Source of the DNA: Coprococcus ammoniilyticus
Lineage (GTDB): Bacteria > Bacillota > Clostridia > Lachnospirales > Lachnospiraceae
Length of the DNA: 64,000 bases
Direction: 5' to 3'
Assembly (NCBI RefSeq): GCF_025567345.1
Contig: NZ_JAOQJS010000002.1
Span: 1 to 64,000 of the forward strand
Positions 16,364 through 25,177 of this stretch are shown in pieces (position 1 is the first letter of the stretch; every line of letters starts with the position of its first letter). The notes beneath the pieces were generated by a model. It ran no database searches, was not told the origin of the DNA, and saw nothing but the letters and a program-made list of their open reading frames with translations. The position numbers and the translations under genes are program-made.

Positions 16364-16810
16364 TATGAGTAATAGGAAAGAAGAAATATTAATTGCGGCA
16401 CTTAATCTTTTCGCCAGGGATGGTTACGAGGCTGCCTCAGTCAGCCAGATAGCAGGAGAACTTGGTATGACAAAAGGAGATTATACCATCATTATAAGAG
16501 CAAAAAAGATATTTTTAACTGTATTGTGGAGCGGATGAAGCAACAGGATAGTGAGCAGGCATCAGATCATGATATGCCGGAGGATGATAAAGAGAGAATG
16601 CCTGAAAAGTATGAGACGGTGTCATTGGATGATTTTGTAAAATATAATATCATGAAGGAGAATATTGATTTTTATGGTAAGAGTGGTTTCAGACAGGCAA
16701 GCGAGTATGGTATCCGTTATCACGGATTGCCGGAGGGCTATCTGGTTGACGAGCAGGAAGTGGAAGAGTTTGATAGGCAGTTAACGATGTTCTTTTCTAT
16801 TTTTAAATAA
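16364..16810 (+). pseudogene. TetR/AcrR-family regulator, frameshifted
   Basis: ATG 16364 opens MSNRKEEILIAALNLFARDG, then ASVSQIAGELGMTKG, a normal TetR helix-turn-helix. Near 16478-16482 one base appears missing. The expected continuation YHHYKSKKDIFNCIVERMKQQ is found in the next frame and runs on to 16810. The total would be about 148 residues, shorter than the usual 190. The last 60 residues (GFRQASEYGIRYHGLPEGYLVD…) do not look like a TetR ligand domain, so a second rearrangement near 16655 is possible. The operator upstream is intact. Confidence 0.75.
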
Positions 16811-16816
16811 TAACTG

Positions 16817-16845
16817 TTGATAAGTAACCGATAGGTAACTATAAT
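16817..16845 (+). promoter_or_regulatory. Strong promoter with GTAACCGAT repeats for the intact tetR
   Basis: TTGATA (16817-16822) and TATAAT (16840-16845) are 17 bases apart. GTAACCGAT occurs in the spacer (16824-16832) and again at 16860-16868, with a partial GTAACTAT between them. The repeats overlap the promoter and the probable transcript start, as expected for an autorepression site. Confidence 0.65.
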
Positions 16846-16894
16846 AAAGTGGCCAAAAGGTAACCGATTGATGAGGCTGATTTAGGAGACAAGT

Positions 16895-17500
16895 GTGGAG
16901 ATTAAAGAAAAGAATACAAAGGACAAAATACTGGAAGAAGCTTTAAAATTATTTGCACAGAGCGGATATATGGGAACATCCATGAATGATATTGCTTCAA
17001 AGCTTGGAGTAACCAAGGCTGCATTGTATAAGCATTATAAAAGCAAGCAGGAGATATTGGACAGTATTATTGACAAAATGAATGAACTGGATATGGAGAG
17101 AGTAAAGCGGTATGAAATGCCGGAGGGCGATCTGGAAAAGGTTGTGACCGAGTATAAAGAAACAGCATTTGATAAAATTAAGCAGTTTACAAAGGTGCAG
17201 TTTCTTCACTGGACAGAGGAAGAGTTTTCATCCTGTTTCCGTAAGATGCTGACATTGGAACAGTACAGGGAGCCGCAGATGGCACAGTTATATCAGAATT
17301 ATCTTGCAGGTGGACCATTAACTTATATAGAAGCTTTGTTCTCGGATATGCTGGGGGATACAAGAAAAGCCAGACAGACAGCACTTGATTTTTATGGACC
17401 TGTTTTTTTGCTTTACAGCATATATGATGGAGTAGATGACAAGAGTCGGGTGATAAGGCTTCTGGAAGATCACATGGATCATTTTCTACAGGAAATGTAG
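16895..17500 (+). CDS. TetR/AcrR-family transcriptional regulator
   Basis: This 201-residue protein starts at GTG 16895, six bases after TAGGAGAC. The helix-turn-helix ILEEALKLFAQSGYMGTSMNDIASKLGVTKAALYKHYKSKQEILDSII is complete, and a ligand-type C-terminal domain follows (FRKMLTLEQYREPQMAQLYQNYL). This subfamily is often found beside efflux or modifying enzymes. The acetyltransferase remnant and MATE transporter downstream fit that picture, so they are its likely former or present targets. Confidence 0.88.
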   Translation: MEIKEKNTKDKILEEALKLFAQSGYMGTSMNDIASKLGVTKAALYKHYKSKQEILDSIIDKMNELDMERVKRYEMPEGDLEKVVTEYKETAFDKIKQFTKVQFLHWTEEEFSSCFRKMLTLEQYREPQMAQLYQNYLAGGPLTYIEALFSDMLGDTRKARQTALDFYGPVFLLYSIYDGVDDKSRVIRLLEDHMDHFLQEM

Positions 17501-18081
17501 AAAAATGTTATAAATACCCCTGATATAGAGGTAGGGGATTATACAATATACAACGATTTTGTACATGATCCGATTGATTTTGAAAAAAATAATGTTTTGT
17601 ATCATTATCCTGTTAATAAGGATAAGCTAAAAATTGGAAAATTCTGTTCTATTGCATGTGGGGCAAAATTTTTATTTACCAGTGCAAATCACGCAATGAA
17701 ATCGTTATCTACGTATCCGTTTCCTGTTTTCTTTGAAGAATGGGGATTGGATGCAAAGAAAATATATGCGATGCATGGGATAATAAGGGTGATATTGTAA
17801 TTGGAAATGATGTGTGGATTGGATATGAAGCAGTTATTTTGTCTGGTGTAACAATCGGTGATGGCGCAATTATAGGCGCTCGTGCAGTGGTAACAAAAGA
17901 TGTGCCTTCATATACGGTAGTTGGAGGAGTACCGGCAAAGCCAATTCGTAAACGATTTGATGAAGGAACGATTCAGAAACTTGAAGAAATCAGATGGTGG
18001 GACTGGGAAGAAGAACGAATTAAAAAGAATATTCAGGCAATACAGTCTGGCGATATAAGTATGTTAGAGCGTATGAATTAG
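17501..18081 (+). pseudogene. Vat/CatB-type O-acetyltransferase, truncated and frameshifted
   Basis: The frame begins directly after the tetR stop codon with NVINTPDIEVGDYTIYND, which aligns with the interior of xenobiotic hexapeptide acetyltransferases; no start codon and no first 20 or so residues are left. It continues NVLYHYPVNKDKLKIGKFCSIA, AKFLFTSANHAM, FFEEWGLDAKK. A one-base shift occurs near 17757-17772, after which the next frame gives DAWDNKGDIVIGNDVWIGYEAVI and GGVPAKPIRKRFD to 18081. Active members acetylate streptogramin A, chloramphenicol or similar compounds. This copy should not make a normal protein. Confidence 0.85.
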
Positions 18082-18146
18082 AAATAAAAACATGACTTTA
18101 ATAAAGGATATATACCATTTTAATTACAAAAGAGGTGAATGTAGAC

Positions 18147-19496
18147 ATGAGTACATTTGAACATGATCTTACAAAAGGAAATATCTGGAAGCAGCTTGTA
18201 TGGTTTGCTGTGCCGTTTTTTATCAGTAATTTGATCCAGTCCTTATACAGCCTGATCGATCTGATCATATTAGGACATTTTGGCGGAACAAATTCCATAT
18301 CGGCAGCTAATATCGGAGGACAGGTGCTTGTGATCCTGACAAATCTTGCTGCGGGACTGTCAGGCGGAGGAACTGTGATGCTTGGAAATTATCTAGGATC
18401 AAAACGTAAGGATAAGATCAATGGAGCGATCAGTACATTATTCATAACATTGACAGTTATGGCAGCAGCATTTATGGTACTGTTATTTATATTAAAACAG
18501 CCGTTACTTCGATTACTTGATACACCTGAAGAGGCATTTTCACAGGCAGAACAGTATTTGTTTATTTGCACTTTGGGCCTATTATTTATTTATGGTTATA
18601 ATGCATTAAGTGCAATTATGCGTGGACTTGGTGACAGTCGGACACCGATGATCTTTGTTATGATTGCATGTGTGATCAACATTATTTTGGATCTGGTGCT
18701 GGTTGCCGGATTTCATTTAGGAGCCGGTGGTGCTGCTGTTGCAACTGTATTTGCACAGGGCTGTTCGATGTTATTTTGTATAATATATTTAAAACATCAT
18801 GATTTTATGTTTGATTTCAAACCATCTTCTTTTCATTTTATAAAAGAGGGATTCCACACTCTGCTTCGTACCGGATTGCCGCTTAGTATTCAAATGGTTG
18901 GTACAAATTTTTCGTTTTTGATCTTGACTACATTCATTAACAGGGCGGGTGGTGTAGCAGCATCGGCTGCAGCAGGAATAGTAAATAACTTTAATGGATT
19001 TGCAATTCTTCCGGAAGCAGCGATCAGCTCGGCTGCATCAGCCATGATCGCACAGAATATGGGCAAGAAAGATGTGAAACGATCATCAAAGACTATGCAC
19101 TGTTGTCTGGTTCTCTGTATTGGTGTGTCTTTGGTCGTGTTTACGTTGATGCACATATTCCCGGAGCAGATATTTCATCTGTTTGGCGTAAAAGAAGATG
19201 TCCTAGTCTATGGTATGCCGTATATCTTTGCTTTTTCGTTTGAATATGTGGGACTTCCATTTATCATGTCATTTAATACGGTTTCAACTGCAACTGGAAA
19301 TGGATGGATTACGCTGGTTACAAATATGATATCTGCATTTATCGTTCGTATTCCGTTAGCATATGTTCTGGCGTTCCTTTGTGAACTTGGTGTAAGAGGA
19401 ATTGCGATATCTATACCGATCGCGACAGCCGTTGGAGCTATAATATCATTTTTATTTTACAAAGCCGGAATTTGGAAAAAACACATTCTGTTATAA
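18147..19496 (+). CDS. MATE-family efflux transporter
   Basis: This is a 449-residue membrane protein with about 12 hydrophobic spans and MATE features: VPFFISNLIQSLYSLIDLIILGHFGG near the N-terminus, the internal repeat GLPLSIQMVGTNFSFLILTTFINRAGG after the middle, and many Gly/Pro-rich turns. It probably exports cationic drugs or metabolites in exchange for Na+ or H+. ATG 18147 is preferred because AGAGGTG lies at the right distance; a GTG at 18135 falls inside that site. It lies 65 bases after the acetyltransferase remnant. Confidence 0.9.
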   Translation: MSTFEHDLTKGNIWKQLVWFAVPFFISNLIQSLYSLIDLIILGHFGGTNSISAANIGGQVLVILTNLAAGLSGGGTVMLGNYLGSKRKDKINGAISTLFITLTVMAAAFMVLLFILKQPLLRLLDTPEEAFSQAEQYLFICTLGLLFIYGYNALSAIMRGLGDSRTPMIFVMIACVINIILDLVLVAGFHLGAGGAAVATVFAQGCSMLFCIIYLKHHDFMFDFKPSSFHFIKEGFHTLLRTGLPLSIQMVGTNFSFLILTTFINRAGGVAASAAAGIVNNFNGFAILPEAAISSAASAMIAQNMGKKDVKRSSKTMHCCLVLCIGVSLVVFTLMHIFPEQIFHLFGVKEDVLVYGMPYIFAFSFEYVGLPFIMSFNTVSTATGNGWITLVTNMISAFIVRIPLAYVLAFLCELGVRGIAISIPIATAVGAIISFLFYKAGIWKKHILL

Positions 19497-19533
19497 AAGG
19501 ATTTATATGCCATATCTGAAAAATTGAGTATAA

Positions 19534-19980
19534 TGTTTCTATCCGGGCAGTACAGATATAGAATGTACCTATCCCCGGCATAGAACGAAGGTTGTAGTAT
19601 GTCAGTTTGAATATGGAGCGGAAAATGGCATTTTCAGAAAATACAAAAACAGAATCCGGGTGTTTTTTGACTATAGTAAATGTTATGACCGGCTTTATTA
19701 TCTGAAACGGTTAAATAAAAATGCAATCCTGATCGCAGCATTTTACAGCAGGGAACTCAGTGATGTCCTTACCGCATCTGACGATATGAGTGAGTTGCAG
19801 TCTTATCTGGTAGATGAAGACTATAATATTCTTTATTCGGATAATGAAAAAAGCATTGGAAAAAATGCAGTTGATGTAATTGCAGATGTCACAATGGGGT
19901 ATGATAATTACCAGTTGATCGGAGATGAAAATTTGATCGTGCAGGGAAAATGTGAGAATAACTGGAGAGTCCTTTTATAA
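19534..19980 (+). pseudogene. Cache-domain sensor fragment
   Basis: An open frame without a plausible start runs from 19534 to 19980. Its second half (LQSYLVDEDYNILYSDNEKSIGKNAVDVI…NNWRVLL) resembles the extracellular Cache domain of sensor kinases and diguanylate cyclases. There is no following membrane segment, HAMP or catalytic domain. GTG 19660 would give 106 residues but has no ribosome site. I read it as the relic of a larger receptor; the family match is from pattern recognition only. Confidence 0.4.
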
Positions 19981-20003
19981 ATAAGTGTCAGATGATTCTT
20001 ATC

Positions 20004-20032
20004 TTGTATCTCATCCTGCAAAATGATAGAAT
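20004..20032 (+). promoter_or_regulatory. Probable promoter of hisC
   Basis: TTGTAT and TAGAAT are separated by 17 bases, 55 bases before the hisC start. No T-box or his leader was recognised. Confidence 0.5.
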
Positions 20033-20087
20033 AGACAACTGAAAACGATAACCTGCTGATTAGCAGAGATAACATGGAGGATAAATC

Positions 20088-21146
20088 ATGGCATCATGGA
20101 GAGATAATATTCGTCAGGTTGAACCATATGTACCTGGTGAGCAGCCAAAGAATACAAATGTGATCAAATTAAATACAAATGAGAATCCGTATGGACCGTC
20201 TCCAAGAGTAAAAGCGGTTCAGGATAATGAGGATCTGTTACGGTTATATCCGGATCCGACAGCAGGCGCACTGGTGGATGCACTGGCGGAGTATCATGGT
20301 GTGGATGCATCACAGGTATTTGTAGGTGTAGGTTCCGATGATGTACTTGCAATGTTATTTCTGACCTTCTTTAATTCGGATAAACCGATTCTGTTCCCGG
20401 ATATCACATATTCTTTTTATGATGTATGGGCAGAACTGTTCCGGATTCCATATAAGCAGATGCCACTTGATGAGAACTTCCGTCTGAAGATAGATGATTA
20501 TAAGGGCGAAAACGGTGGAATCGTATTCCCGAATCCAAACGCACCGACAGGTATCTACGAATCGTTGGATCATGTAGAGGAGATCATAAAGAACAATCCG
20601 GACGTGATCGTGATCGTAGATGAGGCATATATTGATTTTGGAGGAGAAACAGCACTTCCTCTGATCGACAAATACGACAATCTTGTGGTAGTCAGAACCT
20701 TTTCAAAATCACGTTCCATGGCGGGACTTCGAATCGGTTATGCGATCAGCAACCCTGAATTGATCAAAGCCTTAAATGATGTGAAATACTCCTATAATTC
20801 ATATACGATGAACCGCCCGTCTCTTGTGCTCGGTGTAGAATCCATTCATGATGATGCATATTTCAGGGAGAAGGTTGGACAGATCATTGCAACCAGAGAA
20901 AGATTTGTGAAAGAGATCGCAGAGCTTGGATTTACCTGTCTGCCATCAACTGCAAACTTTGTATTTGCAACACATGAGAGTATTCCTGCAAAGGAGATCT
21001 TTGCTGCGGCAAAAGAGAATAATATCTATGTGCGTTATTTTGATAAGCCAAGGATTGACAATTATCTGAGAATCTCGATCGGAACGGATGCAGAGATGGA
21101 CGTATTTGTTAGTTTTTTGTCAAAATATGTAAAAGAATATAAATAG
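20088..21146 (+). CDS. hisC: Histidinol-phosphate aminotransferase
   Basis: HisC is a PLP-dependent fold-type I aminotransferase that converts imidazole acetol phosphate and glutamate to histidinol phosphate. The 352-residue protein shows KLNTNENPYGPSP (about 27-39), FPNPNAPTG (about 146), VDEAYIDFGG and the PLP lysine in RTFSKSRSMAGLRIGY (about 207). It starts after ATGGAGG. Other his genes are not near, so it stands alone. Members of this group can also act on aromatic amino acids. Confidence 0.93.
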   Translation: MASWRDNIRQVEPYVPGEQPKNTNVIKLNTNENPYGPSPRVKAVQDNEDLLRLYPDPTAGALVDALAEYHGVDASQVFVGVGSDDVLAMLFLTFFNSDKPILFPDITYSFYDVWAELFRIPYKQMPLDENFRLKIDDYKGENGGIVFPNPNAPTGIYESLDHVEEIIKNNPDVIVIVDEAYIDFGGETALPLIDKYDNLVVVRTFSKSRSMAGLRIGYAISNPELIKALNDVKYSYNSYTMNRPSLVLGVESIHDDAYFREKVGQIIATRERFVKEIAELGFTCLPSTANFVFATHESIPAKEIFAAAKENNIYVRYFDKPRIDNYLRISIGTDAEMDVFVSFLSKYVKEYK

Positions 21147-21215
21147 GGATGGCTGGTTTTGCCTGTGAGCAGGCGGATAAAAGCATTGTTATCCATCGAT
21201 AAAAAAATATAAGAG

Positions 21216-21272
21216 CGGATGTGTTTTTTGCAGATTTTGATAAGAAAGATGCGAAATACACATCCGTTTTTG
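21216..21272 (+). terminator. Terminator after hisC
   Basis: CGGATGTG (21216-21223) pairs with CACATCCG (21259-21266), followed by TTTTTG. Part of the loop can pair as well. Confidence 0.8.
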
Positions 21273-21336
21273 TTTGTTCGGAAGAAAAACTGTTACAGAA
21301 ACGCACAAGCTGTTACAAATAAACACACGCAAAATG

Positions 21337-21365
21337 TTGACGACACATAGGAAATTCTTTATCAT
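21337..21365 (+). promoter_or_regulatory. Promoter for the DUF5688 gene, with upstream direct repeats
   Basis: TTGACG and TATCAT are separated by 17 bases. Upstream, CTGTTACA occurs at 21290-21297 and 21310-21317, 20 bases apart (two helical turns), a layout that would suit an activator or a repressor dimer. Confidence 0.5.
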
Positions 21366-21452
21366 GATGGAAGAAATATTTCAGCAATAGAATCCGGATT
21401 TTATCATTTTTTCGAAATGTTTCAGACAAAGAAGCTGCGAAGGAGAGATAAA

Positions 21453-22364
21453 ATGAAATTTAATGAATTTACAGAAACAGTCAGAGATGGGCTGGCAGTT
21501 TTATTTGAACCGGACAATATGGAGGTTGCGGTTACCAGAGTTGTAAAAAATAACGGGTTGATTCTTACAGGAATCAATATAAGGGACAGAAATTCCATGA
21601 TAACACCAACGATATATATTGACGATTTTTATAGAGAGGATATTCAAAAGGAGGAGATACATACTGTTGTTTTGAGGATAAAGGATATCTTTACGGAACG
21701 ATGTACCAAAGTATCATCCGACAATGAAATTCAGAACTATATGGATTTTAACTGGGTGAAGAACCGGCTGATCTATACGGTTGTGAATCAAAGTATGAAT
21801 GAAGAATATCTGGAGCATGTTCCGTATATTCCGTTTCATGATCTTGCGATCATATTTCGATGTGTCTTTCATAAAGGTGAGAATGGGATGGCATCATCAA
21901 CGGTATCAGAGGATGATCTGAAACGATGGCATACAGATACGAAGACACTTTACCAACTGGCAGAAAGGAATACTCCAAGATATTTTCCTCCAGTGATCGA
22001 CCGGATCACAGCATATCTAAAGGCGAGAAACTGTCTTCCTGCATTTGTGGAAGATGAGTTTTCGGGCGAGTGCGGAGAACTGTATGTAATATCAAATGAA
22101 ATGGGATTAAACGGAGCCGGAGCTATGTTGTACAGGGGAATCCTTGATATGTGTACGGAGCTTGCCGGGGACAGTATCTATATTATGCCGTCCAGTATTC
22201 ATGAGTGTATGTTTGTGGAGGCTGGAAAAGTGTCGGAGCCAAAGATGCTGGCAGATATTGTGAAAGAAGCAAATGACAGTGTGCTTCACCGACAGGATAT
22301 CCTTTCTTATAATCTTTATTATTACGACCGGAAAAAGCATATGCTGACGACTGTAACTGTATAA
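21453..22364 (+). CDS. DUF5688 family protein
   Basis: This 303-residue soluble protein starts at ATG 21453 after AAGGAGAG. It begins MKFNEFTETVRDGLAVLFEP and continues VTRVVKNNGLILTGINIRD with SMITPTIYIDDFY, the pattern of the DUF5688 family, which is common in Lachnospiraceae and of unknown function. No transmembrane segments or catalytic motifs are evident. It has its own promoter and is followed by a separately promoted tetR. Confidence 0.8.
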   Translation: MKFNEFTETVRDGLAVLFEPDNMEVAVTRVVKNNGLILTGINIRDRNSMITPTIYIDDFYREDIQKEEIHTVVLRIKDIFTERCTKVSSDNEIQNYMDFNWVKNRLIYTVVNQSMNEEYLEHVPYIPFHDLAIIFRCVFHKGENGMASSTVSEDDLKRWHTDTKTLYQLAERNTPRYFPPVIDRITAYLKARNCLPAFVEDEFSGECGELYVISNEMGLNGAGAMLYRGILDMCTELAGDSIYIMPSSIHECMFVEAGKVSEPKMLADIVKEANDSVLHRQDILSYNLYYYDRKKHMLTTVTV

Positions 22365-22471
22365 AAACAGGTGTTTCATCAGAAACACAGGCATAAAAGC
22401 ACCTTGAAAACAGAAGAAAAAAGAGAAGTTTACAACTGTGTTCTGCGTATATTAATTTGAAGCTTTTTTGA

Positions 22472-22500
22472 TTGACAAACGAAAGAGCATGACATAGAAT
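22472..22500 (+). promoter_or_regulatory. Promoter for tetR-receiver-rarA
   Basis: TTGACA (22472-22477) and TAGAAT (22495-22500) are separated by 17 bases, a near-consensus sigma-A promoter 49 bases before the tetR start. Confidence 0.65.
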
Positions 22501-22548
22501 TATATAGTATATATTGGGTGTAAGTTTATGTGTTGAGAGGAGAACGGT

Positions 22549-23136
22549 GTGGCTGAGAATTACGTTTCAAGAAGGGATAAGATCGTTGCATCGGCAGTTG
22601 AACTAATCGGCGATCTGGGATTGAATGCTCTGACAACCAAGAATCTGGCTCGTAAGGAAAATATATCCGAAACTTTGATCTATAAATACTTCGGGGGTAT
22701 TGATGAAGTATTGACGGAAGTGGTCGTACAGTATGCGGCATTTGATAAGAATATCCAGATGACCGTGGATCATCAGGCCGGATCAAATATGGATAAGTTA
22801 CGTTTTTATGCAGATACATATGCAACCTATTATGATAATTATATTGGTATGGGTGCGATTATGCTGCATTATGAGGAATTATTGCATCTGAGTGAGACAC
22901 GAGAGGTTATTTCTGAATGTATTTTGAAGAGAAATGAATTTGTCTGTAAGCTGTTTGAAGACGCTATAGCAGACAGAGAGATTCGGGAGGTATTTACCCC
23001 ACGGGAATTGACATTGATGTTTAATGGTATATTTACAGAGGGTCTTTTAGAGCGAAGAACCAAATATTCCAAGAAAACATTTCGTGTTGAAGTAAAAGAG
23101 ATGCTGAACCAGATTGAAAAGATGCTTAGATTTTAA
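22549..23136 (+). CDS. TetR/AcrR-family transcriptional regulator
   Basis: This 195-residue protein starts at GTG 22549 after GAGAGGAGA. The N-terminal helix-turn-helix is clear (IVASAVELIGDLGLNALTTKNLARKENISETLIYKYFGGIDEVLTEVV). The C-terminal domain ends in RVEVKEMLNQIEKMLRF. It is 18 bases upstream of the receiver gene and probably co-transcribed with it and with rarA. Its target and ligand are not apparent. Confidence 0.88.
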   Translation: MAENYVSRRDKIVASAVELIGDLGLNALTTKNLARKENISETLIYKYFGGIDEVLTEVVVQYAAFDKNIQMTVDHQAGSNMDKLRFYADTYATYYDNYIGMGAIMLHYEELLHLSETREVISECILKRNEFVCKLFEDAIADREIREVFTPRELTLMFNGIFTEGLLERRTKYSKKTFRVEVKEMLNQIEKMLRF

Positions 23137-23154
23137 AGTAGGAGGAAGTTTGTC

Positions 23155-23547
23155 ATGAGAATATTAATTGCTGAGGACGATGTTGCAAATGCAAAGTTTT
23201 TATCAAAATATTTAAGTAAATTTGGAGAAGTTGTAATTACACCAGATGGAATTGCAGCTGTTGATGAATTTGTAAATCATTTGGAAAAGGGCGAAAATTT
23301 TGAACTTGTCTGTCTGGATATCATGATGCCGAAGATCGATGGATATAAGGTACTTGCATCGATTCGAAATGCAGAGAGAAAGCATGGCGTATCCAGAATG
23401 TTACGGTCAAAGGTTATTATGACAAGTGCACTGGATGAAACCAGCTTTGACAGCAATCAGGCCAGTGATGATTATGATGATTACATCTGCAAACCGATTG
23501 ATATTATGAAATTCAACGAGATCCTTAAGAAGCTTGATGTTATTTAG
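23155..23547 (+). CDS. Stand-alone response-regulator receiver protein
   Basis: This 130-residue protein consists only of a CheY-like receiver domain: acidic pocket AEDD (6-9), phosphorylated Asp in LVCLDIMMPKIDG (about 55), MTSA switch Thr/Ser and the conserved Lys in CKPID. There is no output domain and no kinase gene nearby. It sits between a TetR gene and rarA with 18- and 11-base gaps. It may act as a phosphate relay or by protein contact; the partner is unknown. Confidence 0.9.
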   Translation: MRILIAEDDVANAKFLSKYLSKFGEVVITPDGIAAVDEFVNHLEKGENFELVCLDIMMPKIDGYKVLASIRNAERKHGVSRMLRSKVIMTSALDETSFDSNQASDDYDDYICKPIDIMKFNEILKKLDVI

Positions 23548-23558
23548 GATGAATAAGA

Positions 23559-24875
23559 ATGGATTTATTTGATTATATGAGAGAAAACCAGAAGGATGAT
23601 GATTCTCCTCTGGCAAAACGAATGCGACCTGAGAGCTTGGATGAGGTGATCGGGCAGGAGCATATTATCGGAAAAGAGAAATTACTCTATCGTGCGATAA
23701 AGGCGGATAAGCTTAGCTCACTGATTTTTTACGGACCGCCGGGAACCGGAAAAACGACGCTTGCCATGGTGATCGCACATACGACAAAGGCGGATTTCAA
23801 GCAGATCAATGCAACAACCTCCGGTAAGAAGGATATGGAGCAGATCATAGAAGAAGCGAAGAATATGAAGGCAATGTATGGAAAACGAACCATACTTTTT
23901 ATTGATGAGATCCATCGCTTTAATAAATCACAGCAGGATTATCTGCTTCCATTTGTGGAGGATGGAACGATCATCCTGATCGGAGCAACGACAGAGAATC
24001 CTTACTTTGAAGTGAATGGGGCTTTAATTTCAAGATCTAATATTTTTGAATTAAAACCGTTGTCAAAAGAAAATATAAAAGAGATCATATTAAAGGCTGT
24101 TTATGACCAGAGGGGCATGGGAGCCTTTAATGCATGTATAGATGATGATGCCGTGGAATTCTTAAGTGATATGTCAGAAGGAGATGCCAGAAGTGCACTA
24201 AATGCAGTAGAGCTTGGAGTTCTTTCTTCCGAACCGGAAGCAGATGGGCAGATTCATATTACGCTGTCGGTGGCAGAGGAATGTATTCAGAGAAGAGCAT
24301 TCCGATATGATAAGGACGGAGACAATCATTATGATATCATTTCTGCATTTATCAAGAGTATGCGTGGTTCCGATCCGGATGCTGCCGTATTTTATCTGGC
24401 AAAGATGCTGTGCGGTGGAGAAAGCATTACATTTATAGCAAGACGGATCATGATATGTGCCTGTGAGGATGTTGGAAATGCGGATCCAAATGCAATCTGT
24501 GTTGCAACAGCATGTGCGCAGGCGGTAGAGCGGGTCGGTATGCCGGAGGCTCAGATCATACTTGCACATGCGGCGATCTACGTGGCGTGCGCTCCAAAGA
24601 GTAATGCGATCGTGAATGCGATCTTTTCTGCAAAAAATGTTGTGGAACATGAGCAGACAGGACAGGTTCCGGTCTATCTGCGGGATGCACATTATGGCGG
24701 AGCAAAGAAGCTTGGACATACAGGTTATAAATATGCACACGATTATCCAAATCATTATGTAAAACAGCAGTATCTGCCTGATGAGATCGCAGACAGACAG
24801 TTTTATGAACCGACGGATAATGGATATGAGCAGAACATAAAACAATATTTTAAGAAGATAAAGGAAGAACTTTAA
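23559..24875 (+). CDS. rarA: Replication-associated recombination protein A (RarA/MgsA)
   Basis: RarA is a AAA+ ATPase related to clamp loaders that acts at stalled replication forks, with single-strand-binding protein as partner. The 438-residue protein has PLAKRMRPESLDEVIGQEH at the N-terminus, Walker A GPPGTGKT (about 57-64), Walker B ILFIDEIHRFNKSQQD, sensor 1 LIGATTENP and a C-terminal tetramerisation domain ending in YLPDEIADRQFYEP. Its stop overlaps the next start (TAATG). Confidence 0.95.
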   Translation: MDLFDYMRENQKDDDSPLAKRMRPESLDEVIGQEHIIGKEKLLYRAIKADKLSSLIFYGPPGTGKTTLAMVIAHTTKADFKQINATTSGKKDMEQIIEEAKNMKAMYGKRTILFIDEIHRFNKSQQDYLLPFVEDGTIILIGATTENPYFEVNGALISRSNIFELKPLSKENIKEIILKAVYDQRGMGAFNACIDDDAVEFLSDMSEGDARSALNAVELGVLSSEPEADGQIHITLSVAEECIQRRAFRYDKDGDNHYDIISAFIKSMRGSDPDAAVFYLAKMLCGGESITFIARRIMICACEDVGNADPNAICVATACAQAVERVGMPEAQIILAHAAIYVACAPKSNAIVNAIFSAKNVVEHEQTGQVPVYLRDAHYGGAKKLGHTGYKYAHDYPNHYVKQQYLPDEIADRQFYEPTDNGYEQNIKQYFKKIKEEL

Positions 24876-25123
24876 TGGAGAAAATGAAGCGGATAGCAGC
24901 CTTTCTTATGGTCCTTGTGATTCTTGGACTGGTTGTCTGGGTATTTATCTTGGGAATAACAGGCAGTGAATATTTTTCAGCGGCATTATTTCTGTGCATT
25001 CTGGTTCCGGTATTATTTTATGGAATCAGTCTGATCACAAAGCTGCTTACAGCAAAAGGAAAAGAACTGGCAGATCAGGCTGTGTCGTCAGATGAAACAG
25101 AAAAGAATAATGTTGAAAAATAA
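24875..25123 (+). CDS. Small two-span membrane protein
   Basis: This 82-residue protein has two hydrophobic segments (about 7-27 and 34-57) and a charged C-terminal tail. It overlaps the rarA stop by one base, so translation is probably coupled. No family is recognised. Small membrane proteins of this shape are common after rarA in related genomes as far as I recall, but no role can be assigned. Confidence 0.65.
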   Translation: MEKMKRIAAFLMVLVILGLVVWVFILGITGSEYFSAALFLCILVPVLFYGISLITKLLTAKGKELADQAVSSDETEKNNVEK

Positions 25124-25177
25124 GGGATTATCTGATATACTCTATAAAGTTTTAAAAATTGAAACGAGGTATGTAAC

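Noticed and set aside
19981..20087. T-box or histidine attenuator before hisC
   Set aside because: No conserved T-box sequence, specifier loop or run of His codons is present in this 107-base leader.
24198..24845. 215-codon open frame opposite rarA
   Set aside because: It lies fully inside the convincing rarA gene and has the Cys/Ile-rich composition of an antisense shadow.
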